The notes beneath the pieces are model-generated. The model was not told where the DNA came from. It saw only the letters and a program-made list of their open reading frames with translations, and did no database searches. From NCBI GenBank assembly GCA_947396885.1, contig OX377205.1, forward strand, positions 29,451,899-29,515,898: a stretch of DNA of 64,000 nucleotides, read 5' to 3'. This DNA comes from Heligmosomoides polygyrus polygyrus. Its lineage: Eukaryota > Nematoda > Chromadorea > Rhabditida > Heligmosomidae. The position numbers and the translations under genes were made by a program. This document shows, in pieces, positions 54,672 to 64,000 of this stretch; position 1 is the first letter of the stretch; each line of letters starts with the position of its first letter.

Positions 54672-55790
54672 GGCCTATGGTATACTCCCGCGTCGCTTCA
54701 GCGGGGGCGCGGAGCAACTGTCAACGGCGTGCCTTCGCTACAGTGGCGGACGGCGCAGTGGGGCGGGGTTGTCAGTTGACGCTCTCACCATGCGTCGCAG
54801 AGGGGTGTTATACCTCCGCGTCGCGAAAGTGAAACATATTCCCGTGCGGCGGCCGTCGCAGCCCGTCGCTCGTTGCAGTGCAGTGCTCTGCGACGAGCGA
54901 CGGGCTGCGATGGTCGCGAGGGGGGGGGGGGGGAGCGCTTGCTGTGCCTATTCTATGCACTTCCGCTCACATTTCGACACTTCCTTGGTTCGCGGCCATA
55001 CCACAGCAATTTCAACACACGTCTAGTGATGTTGGATGTCTCTGTTGTTCTCCTCGTAGGGTTTCCATCGTGGCTAGATTCATTTTGGTTTTTTTTTTTT
55101 CGACGGCTTGAACGGCTAGTTTTGTAAGGAGATATTTTTCTAAACCGTTTTCCCACTTTTGTGCCGATCATCGCATTTTTTCGCCTCCGAACTTCCTCGC
55201 CGGCAGCGAAATCTACATTTCTGTGCCGGACAAGTCACAAGGAGTTTCTATTGACAGGTCCGGCACAGAAATGTGCCAGTTGAAGGCCGATTTTTTCGAA
55301 GTCATGTTTTTCTAGCGGAAACCCCTAGCGAAACATCACTCTGCAAAAATTGAGTCTCAACTGGGACGATTCCATGCTGGGCACGTCACGAAAATCCTCT
55401 CGTGTCGTGTCAAGTACAGAAACGTCGGTTTCCTTGCCTGTGGTTGGAAAGAGAAACGACAGAAATGCATGAGTTGGCACAGGCATGACAGAAACCCCCT
55501 AGCAAAACATGATATCGACGAAATACCCTTGAAAACAACAATCCTACAATGGTACTCGGATCCGAAGGGGATTAAACGGGAACAAAACGTGAAATCATCA
55601 ACGAAACGGTCGATAAACAAGGAATCCAGGAAAAAATGCACTGAATTAGCTGATTCGCTAAAATTCTGCAAAAGTCTCCGTCTGCAGAACTGCGTGAACT
55701 ATGTCAGCGATGGCAACGGCTCGCGCCGCAAGCCGTCGCGTCGCTGTGCACTCCCGCGTCGCTGCAGCGGACGGGAGTATACCATAGGCC
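54672..55790. mobile_element. PIF/Harbinger-type non-autonomous element, 1.1 kb (copy F)
   Basis: Ends GGCCTATGGTATACTCCCGC and exact inverse; TTA on both sides (54669-54671, 55791-55793). Much longer than the other copies and without transposase. It has internal inverted blocks (AGCCCGTCGCTC with GAGCGACGGGCT at 54858-54905, and CATTTCTGTGCCGGAC with its inverse at 55215-55272). A poly-G tract occurs at 54919-54931. Confidence 0.82.
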
Positions 55791-55793
55791 TTA

Positions 55794-56330
55794 TTCGCCC
55801 ACTAAACCACGCTTGTCTCGCGAGAGAAGCTCACCAAGCATGATATGCTGAATGGCCTCTTTGTAATGTAGTCTACTTGTTCTGGAAATGTCTCTCATCG
55901 TAATCTCATTTAAAAACGTGATCGGCAAGTATTGCTTTGGTCCTTCAACACGATACACCGATAGTTTCTCTGATCATGAGTTTTACAGAGAAGGCGCTGC
56001 TTCCAACTTTTGCTAATTGTGCTAATTTTAGCCAAATCTAGAATGCTTTAAGCAGCTCGTGTTAGTGATCGCCTTGCTGCCAGGTCGTTTTTGTACCGAC
56101 CAATCTCCTCTGCTCTTACGGGGGATGAGGAAGAAGAGGAGGAATGGTTCGGTCAGAAACAGGTATACAAGGTGACCAATAAATGTAGCAACAGGGAGAT
56201 AAAAATTGTAGTTCCATAAGTTAGTATAAGTGCTAATTACTGTAGGTTTGATAAAAGTTGATATCATTAGTAAAAGCTTGAAAATGTAAATTTCCAGCAA
56301 GAAATCTCGCTAGAATAGGGTTGCATTGTT
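55794..56330. other. Unassigned; short repeat shared with 38750
   Basis: The first 60 bp (CACTAAACCACGCTTGTCTCG) resemble 38760-38800 (CATTAAACCACGCTTGTCTCG), so this is part of a dispersed repeat. Nothing else is recognised. Confidence 0.4.
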
Positions 56331-56335
56331 TACTT

Positions 56336-56600
56336 ATTTATTTATTTATTTATTTACTGCACTCAAAGGTGCACATAACCTCAATCAAATCGTTAACTTA
56401 TTCTAAAACCAGATCCAGTACTAACAAAAAAAAACAGCAAAAGATAAACAAAACACAAACAACTTACTAAAAAAATAACGAAGGAAAAAAAATCAAAAGC
56501 ACTCGCAAACGATGTGGCAAGATGAAATACTAAAAGCGTGCTCTAAATACTCGTGTTCAAAACCACTAGAAATTTGCTTGTCCTTTTACCTTGCCGTGCC
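56336..56600 (-). mobile_element. CR1 3' end fragment, minus strand
   Basis: Left edge is (TTTA)n, followed on the minus strand by GCACCTTTGAGTGCAG as at the ends of the other CR1 copies (AAGGTGCAGTTATAAATAAA at 16857). A truncated insertion in the intron before exon d. Confidence 0.55.
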
Positions 56601-56671
56601 CTCATTTTGCACTTAAAGACTGTGAAATATAGAAAATTGTTGACAAAGACATAGCTTCTTCATCGTTACAG

Positions 56672-56770
56672 CTATAAGGAACAATCCACACCTCTGCATT
56701 CGTGAACCGCTTCGTCTGAAAAGGAAATTTCCAAGTATAGAAATTGACCAGTCAAGTTCGCCAAAGTGTG
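56672..56770 (+). CDS. L-domain receptor-like gene, exon d
   Basis: A 99-nt exon (33 codons) after CATCGTTACAG, ended by GTGAGTTA; phase 1 in and out. It reads IRNNPHLCIREPLRLKRKFP, then SIEIDQSSSPKC. The I-x-N-N-P-x-L-C signature is the classic closing turn of receptor L domains, so this is one of the most secure exons. It is followed after a 100-bp intron by exon e; the junction makes a glutamate codon. Confidence 0.8.
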
Positions 56771-56870
56771 GTGAGTTAATGACGAAGCAGTAGCTGAGTC
56801 TGCAGCAGCTCTTAGTAGCTTACCCACCTAACTGCAAAAATAAAAACCAGTTTATGTTTGGAAAATTCAG

Positions 56871-56969
56871 AGACGGTCTGCGAGGGCGGTGTTGTTGACG
56901 ACGTTTACCTTGAAGTTTTGGCAGGATGTAAAGTTATTGAAGGAGATTTGATTTTTGAGAATATATACA
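56871..56969 (+). CDS. L-domain receptor-like gene, exon e
   Basis: A 99-nt exon after GGAAAATTCAG and before GTGAGTTT; phase 1 in and out. It reads TVCEGGVVDDVYLEVLAGC, then KVIEGDLIFENIY. C-x(n)-G-C-x-V-I-x-G-D-L-I-F is the start of an L domain (compare GCKMVYGTVSV in exon c). It splices in frame to exon f at 59240, with the junction making a lysine codon. Confidence 0.8.
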
Positions 56970-57129
56970 GTGAGTTTTTAATTGAGAAAACAATGGAGTC
57001 TTTAACGGAACGTTAAATATGAAGAATGTCGGAAAGACTTCCAAATCCTTCCTGAGCCGAATCAAGATTGTATGAAAGATCTGCTGGTGTGGTAACCACT
57101 GGTTGGTCTTCCCATGTCATTTTGAAACC

Positions 57130-57300
57130 AAATAAGCGTTTAAACTTCCTTTACCTCCGTTGGAAGTAAAGTGTGCGGCATTTCCCAAAACTGGTTAGGT
57201 AACGCCGCCTTTTATCCAATATCCCGTAGAGCAAGAATGTGTGGCGCTTCCCCAAACGGATAGTCTAATGCTGTCCTTCCCCTTGCTCTACACGATTTGT
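57130..57300 (+). repeat. tRNA-SINE 3' ends, two decayed tandem pieces
   Basis: Two neighbouring segments resemble the 3' part of the SINE: GTGCGGCATTTCCCAAAACT, GTAACGCCG and TTTATCC; then CCCGTAGAGCAAGAATGTG with GTCTAATGCTGTCC. Both lack the tRNA head. Confidence 0.5.
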
Positions 57301-58048
57301 GTCCCAAGAGGGGCTTGTGTGGCACTGTATGGACGCATCGAGGTCCAATAGGCTTTTTGTGCTTCTATCAAAATCCCTTCCTTTGGAGTGTATAGATCCT
57401 CTGTGTGATCTTTATTTCATATGTAGTGTATGCGTCAGAACATTGGAGGATCCAGATATGAAGTATTTATCCCTCTCATCCCACTTATAGTCTTGTAATC
57501 TTTCTTGAGCCGCGGCCAAGGCCGGAGCGGGCTGGTCCTCCTGATGCAGCGGCGGCGTCTAGGCCTTGACAGCGGCTCCGGAGCGACGGCGGTTGAGGCA
57601 CCGGAGCGCCTAAGGACAGGAGGTTGAGCCGAGCTGCATGCTGCTCGGAAGCGGCTGCTTATATGTAGTTGACGTCGGGCGAGCTGTCTGATCACGGAGG
57701 TCGATAAGGATAAGGGGGTCGCCTATTGGTTGCGGCCGGCGGGCCTAAGAGTTTATCGAGTGGAGTATCATGATTCCGTGTTACGAAAGTCATGGCAGGC
57801 GCTCCTCGGGTGTGGAATCTCTTCGGCATTAACTCTTTTTTACAATGTGGCGTTGTAGAATCATTTTGGTTGATCTATCTTAATCGAACGAGGTCCCATA
57901 GTATGATTTACATGGTGTCACACAGTGATTCGCGTCTCCAATCCATTCCTTCTGCGAGGTTCCATGTTGCGAAGGTTTTATTAGAGTTCAGGGGATATGG
58001 CTGTATGAATGACATGGGAAGATTCTTCATTCCTGTTAATTCTTTCCT
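57301..58048. other. Intron; no recognisable feature
   Basis: Contains a GC-rich patch at 57510-57740 with GATAAGGATAAGG, perhaps another SINE tail. No supported exon. Confidence 0.4.
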
Positions 58049-58144
58049 CTTTTAGTAGTCAGTTAGGATCTGTCCTAGTTGGGCAACACACACATTAAGA
58101 TTGCCCCTCCCGAACTAGAATAGATCCTGAGTGACTGCTAAAAG
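58049..58144. mobile_element. 96-bp palindromic miniature element
   Basis: CTTTTAGTAGTCAGTTAGGA at the left is matched by the inverse of TCCTGAGTGACTGCTAAAAG at the right, and pairing continues inward (CCTAGTTGGG with CCCGAACTAG). It is a hairpin with a few mismatches. Neither target duplication nor relatives were found in the window. Confidence 0.6.
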
Positions 58145-58329
58145 ACGAAAAAATTAACGGGAGTGCAAAACACAACCTATTTCTGCTATGGTGTGGGCAA
58201 TGTAAATATGTATTTGGCCTGTGCAGCTATTCTCAAAATAGTTAATGGTGAGAACTGAGTCGACGCTCGAGGAGTATATGTGAATGCTGGCTAGCCAGGT
58301 TGAACCTGTCAAATTGTGATTCAACTGTT

Positions 58330-58505
58330 ACAATCATTACACACCCCACCTTTGAGTGTGTTTTTATCCAACAACAAAGCACACATCACTTTGCAGTTGT
58401 TCTTCCAGACGTTACTGTGTAGTTATCTGTTTATGTTTAATATTATTCGTTTACATTACATGTGTGATCACATTCCACGTCTTAAAATAAATAAATAAAT
58501 AAACT
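58330..58505 (+). mobile_element. Non-LTR 3' end with AAAT tail
   Basis: Ends CTTAAAATAAATAAATAAAT like the CR1 copies at 13970 and 16890; the upstream 150 bp is T-rich and looks like a 3' UTR. Likely a 5'-truncated CR1 insertion. Confidence 0.45.
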
Positions 58506-58509
58506 ACTG

Positions 58510-59235
58510 ATCGCCTTACATTATGGACCCTGCGAGTGGAAATATGATACAAAAAAGAATTTCTTTGGCACACAGGTTTACCTGATAGATTCCATTCTCT
58601 AACCCGCTACAAGTCAAAGCGGTTTACTAGTTGACGTTTTGCCATTTTTGGACCACACAGGGGCTTACAGTAGAAACAAACTTTACAGCTGTGCTCCCTG
58701 TTGGATGCCCAACAAGACCTTCAGGTTTTCTTGAGGTTCACTGAGGCCCTATGTTAGTATCATTTACTATTTCGTAGGTTTTAGAGCGTAAGATAAAACA
58801 GCGAAATGATATGTGACCTACGCACCCAGAGTAAGCTTCGTTCAGAGCGCTCACATAACGAAACGAAGCCCAATATCGATGGGAAGCGATGCTCGCATAG
58901 CGCTCTTCTGTGAGGAATTGGAGATATGAGCACCACTAAAAACGGTAGCGTAGCAGCGGATCATCGAATGATGAGCAAATCGCTCAGTAATGAACAGCGA
59001 CATCTTCATCGCGTGGCGATGATGATAATTGCGTGAGGTGTGGTGTTCGCTGCACAGTCCGTATGAATACCACTCGAGGGCGCGAGGCGCCGTCGCTTGA
59101 ACTATATAGGAGTTCATCATTACGTCGCGTTACGCTCTGATGCCGCTTTGAACATCCCCTAATAGGTCGGAGATCTGTGTAGCAAACGAGAATTACGGCA
59201 CGCGAACTGCTCGTCGACACTGGCAGTGGTTTTTT
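58510..59235. other. Intron; no recognisable feature
   Basis: No supported exon or repeat. Short minus-strand frames at 58851-59298 overlap exon f in antisense and are incidental. Confidence 0.4.
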
Positions 59236-59239
59236 ACAG

Positions 59240-59368
59240 AGCGCCCATCGCGACTTGATAATTTGGATGCCGTGGAAAGAATCAACGGTTCGCTGCAAAT
59301 CAGCTCGACGAAGGCGTTTGGCGATTTCTCAATGGAAAAGTTACAGGAAATAACAGTGGAGCAAAGAG
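59240..59368 (+). CDS. L-domain receptor-like gene, exon f
   Basis: A 129-nt exon (43 codons) after GGTTTTTTACAG and before GTGCGTGG; phase 1 in and out. It reads RPSRLDNLDAVERINGSLQI, then SSTKAFGDFSMEKLQEITVE. The V-E-x-I-N-G-S-L-Q-I strand pair continues the L domain begun in exon e. The second half must lie beyond 59368; a mariner at 59580 follows in the intron. The gene therefore continues past this point, perhaps past the window. Confidence 0.78.
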
Positions 59369-59579
59369 GTGCGTGGTGTAACGTTTATAAAGCGAAATGA
59401 TGGTTTTCTACATTTACTATTTCGGAGCTAAACCCTGGAATTATGTGAGAGAGCTACCATATAACCGAAGTAACCGAAACGGTATTCTAGGCATTCTGTG
59501 ATGCATCTACTATAAGAGAGACTAATAAATTTGTTAAAGAGGGAAAAACTCGAATATGAGCGGCAGATTTGCCTTTCTA

Positions 59580-61080
59580 TTAGGTTGGCCAAAAAGTTTT
59601 AACGGTTTTGAACACTTTAAAACGATCATAACTTTCTTTGTACTCACCGGATTCAGCCGAAATAAGCACCTTTCGAATCAGCACATTTTTCTAAACACGA
59701 TAATGGTTGAGTAATTCATCAGCGACAAAACTGGGTAGTCGAGATGCGACAAATTCTGGAAAGGCTGTTTTTGCGTGATCCTGTTTTGTGAAGGTTGTAC
59801 CAGTAGGTTGCTCTGAAAGTGTATACAAAGTGCTTACAACCGAGTACGGTTGACGAATGGTTTGTTGAGTGTGGCGGGTGATGGAGAACTTCACCTCATA
59901 GCTGGTTTAATTTTCGCATGGTGATATCGGACACGTGTGGGCTGGCGTTGGTGTGCAGATGAATGGAACCTTTTCTGTTGACTAGTGCCTGCAGCAGCTC
60001 ACGCAATTTTCGGTACACCTCGTCGACCTCCTCACAGTAGAGCTCTGCTGTGATGTCTCACGTGGTTTCAGAAAGTTGCAGTGAATCACCACACTGTTAT
60101 CATCGTCTTCTTCTTGTGATATTTCGGATTTGGGAATTGTCTGGGAGGGGGGGGGGGAGGGAGGGGGTTGGTCGACATCAATCTACTATCCTCATTGTCC
60201 TCGGTTATCGTGCAGAACCCTTTTTTCATTACGACCGTGATCCAAAAATGGGTTGCTTTGATTTCGGAGAAGCAAAGAAAAAAGATTTCGAAACGCAATA
60301 ATTTCTGCTTGGAATCGTGGGCACCCTATTTCCGAGCTTTTTCACCGTTCAGAGGTGTTCCAAATTGTTTGTAACAACAGTTTTACTGACTCTTAGACCT
60401 TCCACAATCTCACTAACTGTTTGCGATGGATTAGCTTTGACGAAAGCCTTCAAATCGTCGTCTGGATTGCTGTAGGTCTGCCTTTTCGGTTTGCATATTC
60501 ATTTATTTATTCAGAGCGTAAGCACGACACTCACGCGCAAAACAAATAAGAAAAAGCAACAAGTTCTACCAAAAAAAAGTCACAAGACAACAATCAGACG
60601 TAGACAGAAGCACCTGTAATATATTCAAGTTGGAATCTCCATAATCAACTTTATCGAACCACACGTCTTCCAACACTGTTCGGCCCACACATAGTTCGTT
60701 TGCCGGGTTGTTTCAACGGCAGATTGCTGTCGAGCCAGTTCAGATTTGAAATAAAACATCGTTTTCGGTTGCTCTTTAGATACAGCTCTATAATTCTTCG
60801 ACGAAACGCAATTATTCCGGGGAAGCTCTTATGTTTTTTTACTTTTATGTTCTTACATCCGTATAAGGGTAGGAACGAAACGGATGTAGGATTTTATTTG
60901 CCTTTGGGTTTTCTTCTGATCAAGAATAAGCGAAGCTCAATTTATTTCGACGGATAGGAGAGCAAAGGTTTCCGTATTAGACATTATATAAAAATGCGAA
61001 GTAAGTTGAATATTGATTCAGTTATAAAAAGACCGAGAAGCGGTTGCACAGCAAACCGCCAAACTTTCGTGCCAACCTAA
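59580..61080 (-). mobile_element. mariner transposon 2 with TA duplication
   Basis: Ends TTAGGTTGGCCAAAAAGTTT and the inverse of its first part (CCAACCTAA) at 61080; TA on both sides (59578-59579, 61081-61082). It contains a broken minus-strand transposase and, near 60500-60600, an ATTTATTTATTC stretch like a CR1 tail, perhaps a nested insertion. Confidence 0.85.
59690..60480 (-). pseudogene. mariner transposase, broken (second element)
   Basis: On the minus strand near 59990-59850 the frame reads IHLHTNASPHVSDITMRKL, then GEVLHHPPHS, matching the mariner pattern LHDNA-x-PHV and EVLPHPPYSPDL with the catalytic aspartates altered. Stops and frameshifts occur. Upstream parts (60480-60100) are too decayed to align in detail. 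Confidence 0.6.
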
Positions 61081-61082
61081 TA

Positions 61083-61385
61083 TTAAAGGAGATAGTGGTG
61101 AAACTCCTAATTTAGTAATAACTGGACTGAGACGTCCTACCCGGACTTGATTCGCAGGACAATCATTCGCTGCGATTTTATGTACCGAATGAATTCATGC
61201 AATCCTAGGTCCTTACCTAGGACCAGTCGTCAACCAGTCGTTATGTAGTACTGTTAATAAGTGCATCCAAGCACAGCGATCGAAATCTCCAACTATAAGT
61301 ACCATGGAGCAGCGATAGAGTGTACTATACTATAACAGTACTTGGACTTGCATAAATCAGCTGTCACGTCGTCGGCCCCAGTCGC
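61083..61385. other. No firm feature; weak exon-like patch
   Basis: At 61160 an acceptor-like GATTCGCAG is followed by DNHSLRFYVPNEF, slightly like exon b (PSLRIYHNERL), then a stop. Not called. Confidence 0.3.
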
Positions 61386-62165
61386 TTTGCCTGGCTTTAT
61401 CTGCATTTAAGCCGCTTCAGTTCTCTCCACGGTGATCTTTTGGGCAGGACCGTGTGTCGGAGCCCTTGAACTGATGGCTGGATGACGAAATTCTATTGTA
61501 GAGGTTTCCTCAAAGTAATCGCGCCATCGCCTCAATGCCTTCTTGCGGTCCATGATGGCCGTCCTCATCATTGATGCCGAAAAACTTCTCAATAGCCTCG
61601 GTCTGCCGATGACGATTCTTGACAAGTCGCTACAAATACTGCTAACCATCGCGTGACTCGAGCTTCTCGTTGACATCTTCATAATGAGTGGCTTTTGCAA
61701 TAGCCATGCGTCCTTTGCAGCTTTCTTCGCTTTTTGGTACATCCGCCAGATATAGGCCGTTTTTTCGCCGCGTAACACGTGATGGAGTGACTTCTTCTCT
61801 CGAACTTCTGCTTTCACGTCGTCTTTCCACAGGCATGCCTGCTTTCGACCTGTTGTTGCCCAGGTTTCGTAATGCTGAGTTCCGACTGTGCAGCTCGACG
61901 TATCGCACCGGTCGCCTTTCAGGTTTTGCTGACAGTCGTGACTGTCGGTAACCGCACGCGAGAGATCACAGCTGCTTCGTTCTTTTTCATTCGCCACCAC
62001 TTGATTCTTGTTGCACTGCATCGTTCGATCTGCTTCAGCCTCGGAGGGGCGATCTTTAGGGTGCAGATCAGCGGTCGATGCTGTGCTGCGACCGTCTCAT
62101 ACGGCACGACCTTCACGCCTGTGACGAGACTTCGGCCAGGATCCCTCGCAAGGACAAGACACTAG
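61386..62165 (-). pseudogene. RTE second-family fragment, minus strand
   Basis: Internal part of the same family as 46868-49594, without either end. Minus strand: VVPYETVAAQHRPLICTLKI at 62110-62055, RVRLPTVTTV, ACLWKDDVKAEVREKKSLHH at about 61840-61785, MRTAIMDRKKALRRWRDYFE near 61550, and HGPAQKITVERTEAA at 61450-61407. It covers the end of the endonuclease and the linker to RT. Several frame breaks. Confidence 0.75.
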
Positions 62166-62199
62166 GTTTATACGGAAGCTAAAAAATTGGTAGTAAGTT

Positions 62200-64000
62200 A
62201 GAAATTTAATGATTATTCAAACAGTGCAGGGTTTTGTTGAAATACCAAGTATACTTGCTTTACTTTGATACTCTGATGGTCCTTTTGTTGGCTGGAGGTC
62301 TTCTCAGCGGGGACCACAACTCTTCCAGACCGCTCGATCTCCGGCTGCTTGCATCTTGTGAGGCAGACTCGCTCCCTGAAAGATCTTGAGAATGAGTCTG
62401 CCCATCGCGTTGGCGGTCGTCCCAGTGGTCTCTTATGGTCTCTCGGGAGCCATTCTGTGACACGGAGACTCCATCTATCGTCCTTTCGTCGAAGCCGGTG
62501 TCCGGCCCAGCGATATTTGGACTTCTTTATGTACTGCAGTGGGTCTGCTAATGGCGACTTCTCCCGTAGCTCTGAGCTTCGTAGACCTTCTTGCCATTGC
62601 TGACGAAGCCTTGTCCTTAGAAGACATCTCTCCAGTGCACGATGCGTAGTTTGCATCGCTCTGGCGATTGTCTTGTTGTCGGGCCAGGTTTCCGTTGCGT
62701 AACACATCGCAGCCACAAGGGCTTACATTATCGCCTTCTCATCGCAGAGATCTCGTTTGCAGCGCTTTATGCTTGAACCTTTCCCAGCGGCTTCTAACAG
62801 CTTCAATCTTCTGTAGGCTTGAATGGACTCCTTCACTGCAATTCGCCAGGCCTTCGAGATGGTGACTTTTTCCAGATGGGAAGCATTGGAATCCAGTTTG
62901 ACAGCTCTTCTTTGCTCCAAGAGTTTAATCGCATGTGGGTTGAGTCTTGAAGCAGACGGTGATATGGCTTTGCAAGAGGTGCTAGCACATTTCAACAGTC
63001 CTTTGGAGAGAAGGTCGTAGTCTTCCGATGGATCTTCAAGAAGATTCCAATCGTACGACTTTATTCCAACTCCTCAGACTTAAATGTAGGGATCCTCACC
63101 GGTGCCGGTTTATGAGTGTCACGCTTGAACATCCCCTTTTTGACAGTCGGCTTCGCACGAACAAGACGGTGATCCGAGCCGATGTCAAATGAAGGCAGCA
63201 CCGTCGAACAGACTCCAGCGTCTGTTTGTAAGAACATGGTCGATCTCCGAACGTGCTTCTCCATTTGGGCGTTCCCAGGTCCATCGTCGGTTTTAAGGCT
63301 TCTTAAACACAGAATTTCCATGGTAGAGACGGCACGCGGATAGGAAGTCTATCAGGCGCTCTCCGTTTTCGTTCCTTGAGGAAGTTCCATATGGTCCTAG
63401 CCTCCATTCGTCGTGATCATTCGTATCGACGATAGCGTTAAAGTCCCCAACGTCAACTTTGTAGTAGCTCTTCTCGTCGTTGACAGTCCTTTCGAATAGC
63501 TTGTAGAATTCCTCCTTTTCTTGGTCTGTGGCCGCAGATGTTGGAGCATATCCATTTATGATGGATATGGTTGCTTGATCTTTGGTTTTCAGACGAAGAA
63601 CAGCTACTCGCGGACTGATGATTTTGTAAGAGTCTACTAGATAGTGCACTGTCGAATTGACGAGAAATCCAACTCCGCCAATATTCTTTCTGTCTACCTT
63701 TGCTCCGATAATGAGAAGCTCGTTGTGGTCGGTCCTTATGGTTCCGTTCTGCCTTTCGTTTCCTGCAGGGCGATAACGTCGTATTTGATGTTGCGGCTTC
63801 TTAAAGCAGTGTCCGAAGATCCTGCTCAGATGCGATCGAACGACAGTTATAAGTGCAGACGAATAGGCAGTTTCCGTGTCGTGGTGGGAGGGAGTTTCCG
63901 GTAGTCCGATTCCAATGACGTCCTGATAGTTTAACTCCGAGATTAGATGGCTCCTCGCCGGAGGTGGATGCAACCGACGTCGTAGAAGTCCACCTCCGGC
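62200..64000 (-). pseudogene. RTE-type element, third family, with the RT domain deleted
   Basis: Minus strand, running off the window end. Endonuclease: DVIGIGLPETPSHHDTE (63900), INGYAPTSAATDQEKEEFY (63560), VDVGDFNAIVD near 63430, DFLSACRLYHGNSVFKKP at 63293 and IGSDHRLVRAK near 63180. A linker follows (AVKESIQAYRRLKLLEAAGK, about 62830). It is joined at 62716-62723 directly to the C-terminal region: [32 protein letters not shown] and RPLGRPPTRWADSF. In the intact relative at 5139-8054 about 430 residues, the whole RT, lie between these parts. It can encode no polymerase and would depend on others to move, if it still can. Confidence 0.78.

Noticed and set aside
57435..57695. Minus-strand 86-codon frame in GC-rich patch
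   Set aside because: Arg/Pro/Ser-rich composition follows base content; no family and no supporting context.
60168..60374. Plus-strand frame within mariner 2
   Set aside because: It is antisense to the decayed transposase and has no domain.

Overview
This is a eukaryotic, almost certainly nematode, window, probably from a strongylid (hookworm-like) genome. The reasons are: introns with nematode-type TTTNCAG acceptors and GT donors; RTE-, CR1-, Penelope- and BEL/Pao-type retroelements next to TTAGGTTGG-ended mariners; and a split gene encoding repeated insulin/EGF-receptor L domains, a family greatly expanded in nematodes (irld genes in C. elegans). There is no bacterial gene organisation. 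Most of the 64 kb is transposable-element DNA in nested layers.

Layout. 0-2.8 kb: a PIF/Harbinger-type MITE, a 1.65-kb foldback with tRNA-like arms, and old SINE debris. 2.9-9 kb: a Helitron-like element split by a mariner, which is itself split by a tRNA-SINE; a full-length RTE retrotransposon with an intact 971-codon ORF sits against the mariner end. 9.3-16.9 kb: truncated CR1 retroposons and a purine-rich dispersed repeat. 18.2-21.2 kb: a gag-only BEL/Pao derivative. 21.2-27.2 kb: a head-to-head pair of Penelope-like elements (RT plus GIY-YIG), split by a second, decayed RTE copy with a perfect target-site duplication. 28-36 kb: Helitron-like and CR1 remnants on the minus strand. 36-42 kb: several MITEs, SINEs and a 2.4-kb foldback.

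42.8-59.4 kb holds the only host gene I can support: at least six plus-strand exons of an L-domain receptor-like protein. All six enter and leave in phase 1 and all have lengths divisible by three. Its introns carry MITEs, SINEs, an RTE, mariners, a giant (CA)n tract and a palindromic Helitron end. 59.6-64 kb: another mariner and two truncated RTE elements.

The clearest biology is insertion history read base by base: exact target-site duplications for two RTEs, three SINEs, two mariners and seven MITEs; a paralogous empty site inside the window; a SINE insertion that created an inverted duplication of its own flank; and hammerhead-like cores at the Penelope ends. Exact boundaries of decayed elements, family names and expression cannot be settled from this sequence alone.
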